From Bacteroidota bacterium (GTDB lineage Bacteria > Bacteroidota > Bacteroidia > Cytophagales > Cyclobacteriaceae), in NCBI GenBank assembly GCA_023428695.1, contig JAEYWY010000034.1, positions 62,001-126,000 of the forward strand: DNA of 64,000 bases. The letters are read 5' to 3'. The translations under genes were made by a program, and so were the position numbers. This document shows, in pieces, positions 54,895 through 63,561 of the stretch (position 1 is the first letter of the stretch; each line of letters begins with the position of its first letter). Below the pieces are notes generated by a model. That model saw only the letters and a list, made by a program, of their open reading frames with translations, made no database searches and was not told the DNA's origin.

Positions 54895-57510
54895 ATGAAA
54901 TCTGATCTTTCGCCAACAAAAAGGATCTTACTCTTTATTATCATTTGCCTCGCCGCGATGCCAGCCCTGGCTCAGCGCTTCCCGTATCAAAACCCGGAAC
55001 TAAGCTCGGAGGAGAGGGCGAAAGATTTACTCAGCAGACTTACATTGGAAGAAAAGGCCGCCCTGATGTGCGATATCTCGGATGCGATTCCAAGACTCGG
55101 TATCAAGAAATTCAATTGGTGGAGCGAAGCCTTGCATGGACTGGCTAACAACAACGACGTTACCGTTTTCCCCGAACCGATTGGGATGGCAGCGTCATTT
55201 GACGATGACCTCGTCTATAAGATTTTTGATGCTACCTCAGACGAGGTTCGTGCCAAGTACCATGAAGCATTGCGGAATGGTCAGGAGAACCGGCGTTTCC
55301 TGAGCTTGTCTGTGTGGACACCCAACATCAATATTTTCCGCGATCCACGATGGGGCCGCGGACAGGAAACGTATGGTGAAGATCCATTCCTGATGTCGCG
55401 TATGGGCGTGTCCGTTGTGAAAGGTTTACAAGGTCCGGAAGATGCGCGTTACAAAAAACTCCTCGCCTGTGCGAAACATTATGCCGTGCACTCAGGGCCG
55501 GAGTGGAACCGTCATGAATTGAACCTGAATAACGTTGACCCACGTGATCTGTGGGAGACTTACCTTCCTGCTTTCAAATCCCTGGTCCAGGAGGCAGATG
55601 TCCGTCAGGTTATGTGTGCCTACCAGCGTTTGGATGACGAACCTTGCTGCGGCAACACAAGACTTCTGCAGAACATTCTTCGCGATGACTGGGGTTTTAA
55701 ACACCTCGTGGTTTCCGACTGTGGAGCAATTGCAGACTTCTACACGAGCCATAAAGTCTCATCAACGCCGGTTCATGCCAGCGTAAAAGGTGTCCTTGCC
55801 GGAACCGATGTCGAGTGCCAATGGATCGGCCATAACTACAAGAAGTTGCCCGAAGCTGTTCAAAGGGGACTGATCACGGAAGCGGAGATCGATGAGAGAT
55901 TGATCCGTGTATTGGTGGGCCGTTTCGATTTGGGTGAAATGGATGATGATGCGCTGGTTCCCTGGACAAAAACTCCGATGTCAATTGTGAACAATGAAGC
56001 ACACCGGAAACTCGCATTAGAGATGGCTCGTGAGTCGATGACATTGCTTCAGAATAACAAAAATATTTTACCGTTGTCAAAATCGCTGAAGAAAGTCGCA
56101 GTAGTCGGCCCCAATGCGAATGACGAACCTATGCTTTGGGGTAACTACAACGGTACACCTGTAAGCACAATCAGTATTCTGGAGGGAATCCAGTCAAAAA
56201 TTGACGCGAAGAAGATCCTGTATGATAAAGGTTGCGACCTCGTGGAAGACAAAGTGACGGTTAGTTACTTTGATCAATGCTCCTGGGAAGGTAAACCCGG
56301 CTTCAAGGCTACGTATTGGAACACACCCGACCGGAGCGGCGCAGTAGTGACTACGGTGCAGGTCACCAGCGCGCTGAAACTGACTACAGCTGGCCAGCAT
56401 GAGTTTGCTTCCGGAGTTAAGCTTGAAGGATTTTCCGCAACGTATGAGACAGAGTTTATTCCCAAGGTCACGGAAGAAATAGTTTTTAAGGGCGGGGCAA
56501 CGGGCCATTATGAATTGTGGGTCAACGGTGAAAAGCTGTTGGCGTACGACAACTGGCGAACGCTGCCTTCACGCAAACCTTATAAGGTCGAGGCAGGCAA
56601 GAAATACACGATCGAAATCCGGTTTGCCCAGCTAAACAACTGGCAGGCGAACCTGGAGTTTGATTTTGGTAAGGAGGTGGACGTTGACTACACCAACCTG
56701 ATCAACAAATTAAAAGGCATCGACGTCGTAGTCTTTGTCGGAGGACTCTCCGGCAAACTGGAAGGCGAGGAGATGCCAGTTTCGTATCCAGGGTTCAAAG
56801 GCGGTGATCGTACCGATATTGAACTGCCATCTGTTCAGCGCAATTGTCTTAAAGCGTTGAAGGCAGCCGGAAAGAAAGTAATCTTCGTAAACTGTTCGGG
56901 ATCGGCCATTGCCCTGACGCCTGAAACCCAAAGTTGTGAAGCTATTTTGCAGGCATGGTATCCCGGCGAGTCCGGTGGTCAGGCCGTTGCCGATGTTTTG
57001 TTCGGCGACTATAATCCTTCCGGAAAACTTCCGATAACATTTTATAAAAGCTCTGATCAGCTTCCCGACTTCGAAGATTACTCGATGAAAAACAGAACGT
57101 ATCGATTCATGAACGATGCGCTTTTCCCGTTTGGACATGGCTTGAGCTACACAACGTTTTCGATCGGAAAGGCCGTGGCAAGTAAGACCCCAATCGAAAA
57201 GAACGAAACACTTTCACTGACGATACCGGTTTCGAATACGGGTAAGCGAAATGGTACCGACATCATTCAGGTATATGTGCGTAGGATCGGCGATAACGAT
57301 GGTCCTATCAAAACATTGAAAGGGTTTCAACGCGTTTACATAGCAGCAGGGAAGTCTGTTTCGGCATCCATTGATCTGCCGCCAACTGCTTTTGAATTTT
57401 TCGACAGGAGCAGCGCGAAGATGACGGTCGCATCAGGTGAATATGAAGTGATGTACGGGAACAGTTCTGATCCTAAGAATTTGAAATCACTGAAAATAAC
57501 GGTCCGGTAG
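54895..57510 (+). CDS. GH3 glycoside hydrolase with PA14 insert
   Basis: An 871-residue secreted enzyme (signal MKSDLSPTKRILLFIIICLA ending ALA). The GH3 barrel runs to about 370 with RDPRWGRGQETYGEDPFLMS, CAKHYAVHSGPEWNRHELNL and the nucleophile Asp275 in LVVSDCGAIA. The second domain starts near 385 (ALEMARESMTLLQNNKNILP). A PA14 carbohydrate-binding insert covers about 440-600 (KPGFKATYWNTPDRSGAVV to WQANLEFDFG), and a fibronectin III-like end domain follows from 770. Beta-glucosidase or beta-xylosidase activity on plant glycans is expected. It is monocistronic. Confidence 0.95.
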   Translation: MKSDLSPTKRILLFIIICLAAMPALAQRFPYQNPELSSEERAKDLLSRLTLEEKAALMCDISDAIPRLGIKKFNWWSEALHGLANNNDVTVFPEPIGMAASFDDDLVYKIFDATSDEVRAKYHEALRNGQENRRFLSLSVWTPNINIFRDPRWGRGQETYGEDPFLMSRMGVSVVKGLQGPEDARYKKLLACAKHYAVHSGPEWNRHELNLNNVDPRDLWETYLPAFKSLVQEADVRQVMCAYQRLDDEPCCGNTRLLQNILRDDWGFKHLVVSDCGAIADFYTSHKVSSTPVHASVKGVLAGTDVECQWIGHNYKKLPEAVQRGLITEAEIDERLIRVLVGRFDLGEMDDDALVPWTKTPMSIVNNEAHRKLALEMARESMTLLQNNKNILPLSKSLKKVAVVGPNANDEPMLWGNYNGTPVSTISILEGIQSKIDAKKILYDKGCDLVEDKVTVSYFDQCSWEGKPGFKATYWNTPDRSGAVVTTVQVTSALKLTTAGQHEFASGVKLEGFSATYETEFIPKVTEEIVFKGGATGHYELWVNGEKLLAYDNWRTLPSRKPYKVEAGKKYTIEIRFAQLNNWQANLEFDFGKEVDVDYTNLINKLKGIDVVVFVGGLSGKLEGEEMPVSYPGFKGGDRTDIELPSVQRNCLKALKAAGKKVIFVNCSGSAIALTPETQSCEAILQAWYPGESGGQAVADVLFGDYNPSGKLPITFYKSSDQLPDFEDYSMKNRTYRFMNDALFPFGHGLSYTTFSIGKAVASKTPIEKNETLSLTIPVSNTGKRNGTDIIQVYVRRIGDNDGPIKTLKGFQRVYIAAGKSVSASIDLPPTAFEFFDRSSAKMTVASGEYEVMYGNSSDPKNLKSLKITVR

Positions 57511-57569
57511 TTCGGCAAGGGTCTTTTTGACGCACAGCCGGAGGAAAGGTGATGACAGGAGTAATAGTT

Positions 57570-58008
57570 TTACCCTCTCCTTTCCACCAGGTCCTTCAAA
57601 CTTTTTAACATCGCCTTCCAATTTTCTTCGGAGTGGGCCTTCGCTTCCGCGGATTTATTGTTGCCCTGTTCCAGCGAGACCGCAGTCTTGCCGCCTCGTT
57701 CAGTCAGCGATATGGTCACCAGGTGGTAATTTTCCGGAACATCAGATTCTCCCGACAGGGGACTGAAGTGTGAATACTGTAACAGTCGATTGTTCTCAAT
57801 AGAAACAATTTTACCCCGATCCTCGAAACGCTTACCCTTCCATTCGCCCACCCAACGGATATCAACTCCCTTGTTTGAAATCTGAAATTACCTCAGCGCC
57901 GAACATGTATTGTTTCACGATGTCGGGAGTTGTCAAAGCGTGCCACACAGTTTCAACGCTGGCTTTGATCGTTGTTTCAACTCGGGCAATATTCGAATTC
58001 TTATCCAT
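57570..58008 (-). pseudogene. SRPBCC (AHSA1-like) gene with a frameshift
   Basis: The N-terminal part starts at an ATG at 58008 (MDKNSNIARVETTIKASVET, then VWHALTTPDIVKQYMFGAEV) and meets a TGA at 57864-57862. The C-terminal part continues in another frame as IRWVGEWKGKRFEDRGKIVS and YHLVTISLTERGGKTAVSLE. Joining them at KQGS-DIRW needs only one base less in AGTTGATATC. The joined product would be a normal SRPBCC protein of about 145 residues. Either a genuine one-base insertion or a sequencing error. Convergent with the GH3 gene. Confidence 0.78.
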
Positions 58009-58036
58009 AGTTGTGTTTCAGGTTGTTTAATTAATC

Positions 58037-58294
58037 TTATGCCGATACCAGTTCCTTCTGCGTGAGGCTCAACGATATGGTGCTCGGCACGAGTATCCGA
58101 TTTTCGGAAAGCGGCTGTTCGTGATGCAATACTTTGACATGTGCTGTCCGGGCAAAATCAGACAACTTCGGTCTGAAGAACTTGAAATCAGTTTGATACA
58201 CTCCGTTAGCTGGCAAGAAAAACCGGTCATGATTTGGTTTTCGCGAATTATCGATCAAAATTGTAAACTCGTCATGAGGTTCCTTGATGTTCAC
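58037..58294 (-). CDS. small protein of unknown function beside nirK
   Basis: An 85-residue frame with a GTG start at 58294, divergent from nirK and only 15 bases from its ATG. The sequence (FTILIDNSRKPNHDRFFLPA, then SDFARTAHVKVLHHEQPLSE) looks like a folded beta-rich protein rather than background, but I recognise no family. The open frame could extend a few codons further upstream, into the nirK 5' end, without an ATG. It may be a truncated gene. No signal peptide or membrane span. Confidence 0.4.
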   Translation of the reverse strand: MNIKEPHDEFTILIDNSRKPNHDRFFLPANGVYQTDFKFFRPKLSDFARTAHVKVLHHEQPLSENRILVPSTISLSLTQKELVSA

Positions 58295-58309
58295 GATAAC
58301 CAGTTTTGA

Positions 58310-59770
58310 ATGCAGAAAAAATTAGCAATTGTCGGACTCTTTCTCAGTGCCGTGATCTTCACCGGATGTAACAAGAGTTCAACGGGATCAGACCAAAATG
58401 AAAATGATATTGAGCTTCCGTCAGGTGACTTGCCGGTGATTGAAGCCGAACTAACAAATCCTCCGCTGGTACCGCCACCGTTGACGCGAAAGGGTGCTGC
58501 CAAAGTTATCGTGAAACTGGAGGTGCGCGAAATAGTGAAAAAACTTACTGACGGTGTGGAGTACACCTATTGGACATTCGGCGGCGTAGTGCCCGGGAAA
58601 TTTATCCGGATCAGAGAAGGCGATCTTGTCGAGTTTCATCTTATGAATCATCCGGATAGTAAAAACCCTCATAATATCGATTTACACGCCGTCACCGGAC
58701 AGGGCGGTGGAGCTGCGTCGACCTTTACGGCGCCTGGTCACGAGACTGTTTTTTCTTTCACGGCGCTTAATCCTGGTTTGTATGTCTACCATTGTGCCAC
58801 TGCTCCGGTTGGAATGCATATTGGCAATGGTATGTACGGCCTGATCCTGGTGGAGCCGAAAGAAGGACTGCCTGCTGTTGACAAGGAGTACTATATTATG
58901 CAAGGAGAAATCTACACCAAAGGTAACTTCGGTGATGCTGGTCTTCAACCTTTCGACATGCAGAAAGCGATTGATGAAAATCCTCCTTATGTAGTATTCA
59001 ACGGCACGGTCGGGGCCATCACGGGTGACAATGCGCTTACTGCGGAACAGGGAGATCGTGTCCGGCTGTTCGTAGGAAACGGCGGACCAAATCTTACGTC
59101 ATCTTTTCACGTCATCGGCGAGATAATGGACAAAGTCTACGTTGAGGGTGGCAGCATGATCAATCACGATGTACAAACCACGTTAATCCCCGCGGGGGGT
59201 GCGGCGATCGTCGAATTTAAGACAGACGTCTCGGGTTCTTATATCCTGGTCGATCACTCGATATTTCGCGCGTTTAATAAGGGCGCGCTCGGCATGTTGA
59301 AAGTGAATGGTGAAGGCAACAAAACAATATACTCCGGACAGATCGATGATAGAATATATCTGCCGGAAGGAAGTACGATTCAGGAAATGCCGTCGGATCC
59401 CGCAGCGCCTGCTCCGGTTGCCAGTACAAAGGCAGAACGGATTTCATTGGGTAAAAATGTTTATACGCAAAACTGCCAGGCTTGTCATCAACAAGATGGT
59501 CAGGGCATACCGAAGGCATTTCCTCCGCTTGCTAATTCAGATTACCTCAATGCAGATTTGACCAGGGCGATCGGTATTGTGGTCGAAGGATTTGAAGGTC
59601 CGATAAAAGTTAACGGCGAAACATATAACAGTACAATGCCAAAGCTCAAACTTACCGATGAAGAAGTAGCCAACGTGCTAACCTTCGTTTACAATAGCTG
59701 GGGTAATAAGGGGTTCGAGGTTAAACCCGATCAGGTAGCAAAGGTCCGCGTGTCCAAAGAGGGCAAATGA
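58310..59770 (+). CDS. nirK: copper nitrite reductase with C-terminal cytochrome c
   Basis: A 486-residue lipoprotein (signal to FTGC, Cys20). Two cupredoxin domains carry the copper ligands: HNIDLHAVTG (type 1 and type 2 His), YVYHCATAPVGMHIGNGMYG (type 2 His, then Cys, His and Met of type 1), SFHVIGEIMDKVY and LVDHSIFRAF (type 2 His). From about 385 a class I cytochrome c domain follows with CQACH and the distal Met in STMPKLKL. It reduces nitrite to nitric oxide in the periplasm. nirV overlaps it by four bases. The fusion supplies its own electron donor. Confidence 0.95.
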   Translation: MQKKLAIVGLFLSAVIFTGCNKSSTGSDQNENDIELPSGDLPVIEAELTNPPLVPPPLTRKGAAKVIVKLEVREIVKKLTDGVEYTYWTFGGVVPGKFIRIREGDLVEFHLMNHPDSKNPHNIDLHAVTGQGGGAASTFTAPGHETVFSFTALNPGLYVYHCATAPVGMHIGNGMYGLILVEPKEGLPAVDKEYYIMQGEIYTKGNFGDAGLQPFDMQKAIDENPPYVVFNGTVGAITGDNALTAEQGDRVRLFVGNGGPNLTSSFHVIGEIMDKVYVEGGSMINHDVQTTLIPAGGAAIVEFKTDVSGSYILVDHSIFRAFNKGALGMLKVNGEGNKTIYSGQIDDRIYLPEGSTIQEMPSDPAAPAPVASTKAERISLGKNVYTQNCQACHQQDGQGIPKAFPPLANSDYLNADLTRAIGIVVEGFEGPIKVNGETYNSTMPKLKLTDEEVANVLTFVYNSWGNKGFEVKPDQVAKVRVSKEGK

Positions 59771-60537
59771 AACGCCTGGTTGTGATATTACTCCTGTTGA
59801 TGTGCGGGGCTACCGCGGACGCCCAGACCAACGATCAAATGGTCAGGATCAGGGGCGGTATCGTCAAGCCGTTTACAAAAAGCAATTCGACCACGACGCT
59901 GATCAAAGATTTCCTGATCGACGCGTATCCGGTGACAAATGCTGAGTACCAGGAATTCGTCGAGAAGCAAACGGAGTGGCGACGATCAAAAGTGAAAAGG
60001 ATCTTTGCCGACGAATCGTACCTTCGGTATTGGGATGGCGACCTCGGTTTCAATGCTGAAATATCAAATAGCCCCGTCGTAAACGTATCGTGGTTTGCCG
60101 CCAAGGCTTATTGCGAATGTCAGCAAAAGCGATTGCCAACTGCGGATGAATGGGATTACCTTAGTCTGGCGAGTGAAACCAAAGCTGACGGTTCAAATGA
60201 CAAAAATTTCAATCAATACATTCTCGATTGGTACAGCCGTCCAAACCCCGACAAATTACCCTCAGTGAAAAGCAGTTTCAAAAATTATTATGGTGTCTAT
60301 GGGATACACGGCCTCGTATGGGAATGGGTACTTGACTTTAATTCAGCAATGCTGACTGGTGAATCCCGGACCAACACAAGTTCAGATGGCGATCTGTTTT
60401 GTGGAAGTGGTGCCGGGGATGCGCGAGACAGACGAGATTATGTTGCGTTTATGCGATATGCATTCCGTTCAAGCCTGAAAGCGAACTACACCGTCCCTAA
60501 TCTGGGCTTTCGATGCGTCAAAGATTTGAAGCCATGA
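59767..60537 (+). CDS. nirV: NirV-like formylglycine-generating-enzyme fold protein
   Basis: A 256-residue secreted protein (signal MKRLVVILLLLMCGATADAQ). It has the FGE-sulfatase/SUMF1 fold: IKDFLIDAYPVTNAEYQEFV, SPVVNVSWFAAKAYCECQQK, KRLPTADEWDYLSLAS and the closing LVWEWVLDFNSAML, RSSLKANYTVPNLGFRCVK. Genes of this type directly downstream of nirK are called nirV and are thought to assist nitrite reductase maturation. It overlaps nirK by four bases and the next gene by four, so it belongs to the same operon. Catalytic cysteines of true FGE are not obvious, so an accessory rather than enzymatic role is inferred. Confidence 0.82.
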   Translation: MKRLVVILLLLMCGATADAQTNDQMVRIRGGIVKPFTKSNSTTTLIKDFLIDAYPVTNAEYQEFVEKQTEWRRSKVKRIFADESYLRYWDGDLGFNAEISNSPVVNVSWFAAKAYCECQQKRLPTADEWDYLSLASETKADGSNDKNFNQYILDWYSRPNPDKLPSVKSSFKNYYGVYGIHGLVWEWVLDFNSAMLTGESRTNTSSDGDLFCGSGAGDARDRRDYVAFMRYAFRSSLKANYTVPNLGFRCVKDLKP

Positions 60538-61139
60538 ATTCGACCAGCGTTACGTTGATTGCACTTCTGCTGTGGATTTCGGCTTGCAACCGATCCGATA
60601 AGAACACAAAGATCGAAGCTGCACTGGCGAGCGAAAAGACCTCTGAAGACCTGCCGGAATTGTCGATATACAATAGCACCACATCGTGGCAAACACAGGA
60701 TTCGGACACACTTCAATTGAAAAGCCTCAGGGGAAAAATCCGCGTCGTTGCAATGATGTATACGAATTGTCAGTACGCGTGCCCACGTCTCGTAGCTGAC
60801 ATGAAGAGTATTGAAAGTTCGCTTGGCGACTCTGTCGATGAAATAGGATTTGTCCTGGCTTCCATAGACACCCGGAACGATACCCCTGAAAAACTAAAGC
60901 GTTTTGCTATCGAAAATAATCTGGGTTCGGAATGGCTATTGTTGCATGGAAGCGAAAATGATATCCTTGAGCTCGCAGCGATGCTCGGCGTTCAATATCA
61001 ACGCTCCAGCGAAACCGACTTTGCCCACTCAAATGTTTTGAGTGTCTTAAATGAAGATGGCGAAATCGTGTATCAGCAGAATGGACTTGGCTTAAAAGAC
61101 GAAACGGTTGCAACGATCAAAGCGTTGGTTACACCCTGA
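60534..61139 (+). CDS. SCO1/SenC-type copper-handling lipoprotein
   Basis: A 201-residue lipoprotein starting at the ATG at 60534, which overlaps the nirV stop by four bases (MNSTSVTLIALLLWISAC, Cys18 lipid site). The thioredoxin-like fold carries the SCO copper motif CQYACP, and the distant His in TDFAHSNVLS, so all three copper ligands are present. SCO proteins deliver copper to cuproenzymes or keep cysteines reduced. Its position at the end of nirK-nirV suggests that it loads or protects the copper sites of NirK. Confidence 0.9.
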   Translation: MNSTSVTLIALLLWISACNRSDKNTKIEAALASEKTSEDLPELSIYNSTTSWQTQDSDTLQLKSLRGKIRVVAMMYTNCQYACPRLVADMKSIESSLGDSVDEIGFVLASIDTRNDTPEKLKRFAIENNLGSEWLLLHGSENDILELAAMLGVQYQRSSETDFAHSNVLSVLNEDGEIVYQQNGLGLKDETVATIKALVTP

Positions 61140-61194
61140 GATACCGTGGCATCACGTATTATATTGACTATGTTCGGCCATTCATGATTTATTG

Positions 61195-61963
61195 TCAAGC
61201 CTTGTCCTGACGATGACTGGAGGAATCGGGCCAACCCAGCATCAAGGTGATTCCAATGAAAAATACAGAAGTAAGCATACCGGATAATGTGCCGCCATCA
61301 CCAATTGGATTATTCACGGTATGGTATGTGGATCATGAGTAGCCAGGAGGTCAACATTAAGGCAAGTGCTCTTGTGGCAAGTTTGAAAAGAACGTTGGTG
61401 AAAATCGAGACACCCGCTGCAAATAATGCTACCCCGGTAGCATATGTCCAAACCCGCGGAGCGGGAATGAAGGAGGGAACCAGCGTGCTGACAAAATCGA
61501 CATACAGGAAATGATCGATGCCAAAAATGACAAGCATTACGGCGAATAGATACTTTCCTTTGGACAGCCATTTCACCAAAGGCTCACTCCACGCTTTGCT
61601 GGATTGAGCAATCATCATCATGCCTCCGATCATCGAAAGCAGTTTAAGCGTGTCCGTCCAATATGCCAGTACTTCAGGATTGTATTGAATCCTGTTTGGG
61701 AGGTGACCAAAAACAAAAGAGAACAAAAACACAGCCGCCAGAAAAAGCGAAGTTACCAGGCGCGTCTTTTTGACGATCAAGAGGAAGCTCGCGATTATGA
61801 GAGTCACTCCAACGATTGGACCGACTCCACTCCAGACCTCATCCGGGGAAATTGGCGCTAATAACGGACGAAGGCCTGGCAAAATAAAATGGGCAACACC
61901 GATACCGAACACGCTACATGCCATCAGAATTTTTCCCGCTTCTGTGAGAGTGCGATCAGTCAT
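61195..61963 (-). pseudogene. DoxX-like membrane protein with a C-terminal frameshift
   Basis: Reading leftward from the ATG at 61963, the frame encodes 217 residues with seven or so membrane spans (GKILMACSVFGIGVAHFILP, GKYLFAVMLVIFGIDHFLYV) and stops after MIHIPYRE at 61310. In the next frame the sequence goes on as NNPIGDGGTLSGMLTSVFFI to a stop at 61195-61197, which looks like the missing last segment and membrane helix of such proteins. A one-base difference near 61313-61316 would join the parts. Convergent with the nirK operon. The full product would have about 255 residues. Substrate unknown. Confidence 0.62.
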
Positions 61964-62272
61964 TGAAAACTTGGGTTAAAGATTAAAGGTAAATAATCCT
62001 GATCAATTCAAGCAAGGATGTTCAATATTCGCCACCGGCCATTATTGGAAGTTTGAAGCGGCTGCAAAACCTAGAATTGTAAAAGGAACAAAGAAGTCAA
62101 TTGTCCCCGGAGCGCCATGCCCATGGGGAAGACCTGTCTTTGCCTCCAACGTACGTTGATCGCTAGCTTGTTAACCTAAGTTGTCTGCAAGGACGGGTGA
62201 TTCGTTTCCCCTGTTGCTGGTCCTGAGCGACTTATTTGTTGCTAACAATCCTTAACATAAAACCAAAAAAAG
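61964..62272. other. intergenic region, no gene seen
   Basis: A 309-base gap between the divergent DoxX-like and SMP-30 genes. The base AACATAAAACCAAAAAAAG before 62273 is an A-rich ribosome-binding region of the kind common in Bacteroidota. No hairpin or operator was recognised. Confidence 0.45.
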
Positions 62273-63280
62273 ATGACGAAAACCAATAGGCTTATCCTGT
62301 CCGTTGCATTAGTGTGTTCGCTGGGATCCTTTTCATGCGATGATGATGGTGATTCGAATGATCAGCAGGGTTTAATTGCCACCGACGCACAGCTTGTAAA
62401 TCTTGGCAGCGGCTATGAGTTTACAGAAGGTCCTACTGTAGATAAGAACGGTAATGTATTTTTCACGGATCAACCGAATGACATTATTTATAAGTGGGAT
62501 GCTGCAACAGGTACCATAACGCCTTTTCTTGAAGAGACTGGCCGGTCAAATGGCATGGCCTTCGACAAAGACGGAAATCTTATCGCTTGCGCTGATATGT
62601 ACGGTGAACTTTGGAAGATAGCACCCAATGGTAGCCACGAGGTCCTCATTGACAATTACAACGGTAAATTATTGAATGGACCAAATGATGTGTGGATCAA
62701 TCCTGTAACAGGTGGCATGTATATTACAGATCCGATGTTTCCCAGAGGTTATTGGGGTGATGCTGATCCACGCAAAGTGAATAATCCCGGCTGGCCACCA
62801 ACGCATTCAGAGCAGGCGGAGGAAGGAAAGGGCGGCCATGTATATTATCTGGCTCCTGGAGCAACTGAGTTGGTTAGAGTAACTACGCAATCGGAGTGGG
62901 ACGCCGACTCCTGGCCAAACGGTGTTGTGGGTACTCCCGATGGGAAGAAGTTGTATGTGAACAAATGGGCAGGCGATAACATGGGCGGTACCTGGGTCTT
63001 TGACATCAACAGTGATGGGACACTTACAAATATGAAGAAGTTTGTTGACATGGGTGGCGATGGCATGTCGATGGATGACCGCGGCAATATTTACATCAGC
63101 AACAGCTTCGGTGTTGTAGTGTTTGATCCGAAAGGAACGGAACTCGTGCGAATATTTACGGGAGGAGGGGCAACCAATAACGTTTTTGCCGGTAGCGACC
63201 AAAAGACATTGTTTATCACAGGCCCAATTGACCAGGTGAATTCATTGAGGATGAATGTGAAAGGCGTGGAGAAGTTTTAG
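62273..63280 (+). CDS. SMP-30/gluconolactonase-family lipoprotein
   Basis: A 335-residue lipoprotein (signal to GSFSC, Cys22, followed by an acidic DDDGDS linker). It has the six-bladed SMP-30/LRE propeller: LGSGYEFTEGPTVDKNGNVF, with the metal-binding Glu of EGP; RSNGMAFDKDGNLIACADMY; NGPNDVWINPVTGGMYITDP, with Asn and Asp ligands; and GGDGMSMDDRGNIYISNSFG, with the last Asp. Members hydrolyse lactones such as gluconolactone with a divalent metal. All metal ligands expected in the family are visible. It is monocistronic and followed by a hairpin. Confidence 0.9.
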   Translation: MTKTNRLILSVALVCSLGSFSCDDDGDSNDQQGLIATDAQLVNLGSGYEFTEGPTVDKNGNVFFTDQPNDIIYKWDAATGTITPFLEETGRSNGMAFDKDGNLIACADMYGELWKIAPNGSHEVLIDNYNGKLLNGPNDVWINPVTGGMYITDPMFPRGYWGDADPRKVNNPGWPPTHSEQAEEGKGGHVYYLAPGATELVRVTTQSEWDADSWPNGVVGTPDGKKLYVNKWAGDNMGGTWVFDINSDGTLTNMKKFVDMGGDGMSMDDRGNIYISNSFGVVVFDPKGTELVRIFTGGGATNNVFAGSDQKTLFITGPIDQVNSLRMNVKGVEKF

Positions 63281-63308
63281 ATCGCTATTTTAAGACCCCC
63301 TCATCAGC

Positions 63309-63345
63309 AGCGGGAGTTGGCAGCGAATGGTGCCAACTCCTGCTC
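63309..63345 (+). terminator. hairpin after the SMP-30 gene
   Basis: A perfect 10-bp stem (GGAGTTGGCA / TGCCAACTCC), extended by AGC/GCT on the outside, with an 8-base loop. There is no strong T run (TGCTCTGTTATTG follows), so it may act as a 3' stabiliser rather than a pure terminator. The remaining bases to 63561 show no gene. Confidence 0.7.
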
Positions 63346-63561
63346 TGTTATTGATTTCGATACCGGATATTTCTAACAGTCTCAAACACGGTTAGTTAGG
63401 TTTTTTGATGTTTTAAAATTACAAGTGAATGAACGATTTCTGGCAGCGATTCTTTTTCCAGCGACTGTACTTTTAGCGTGCAGAGAAAACCGCCATTAAC
63501 GGCGTGGTGCGTTTGCGCTCGAATTACTCAGAAGCTAATTTCAACCTTAAAGATTGACGCT

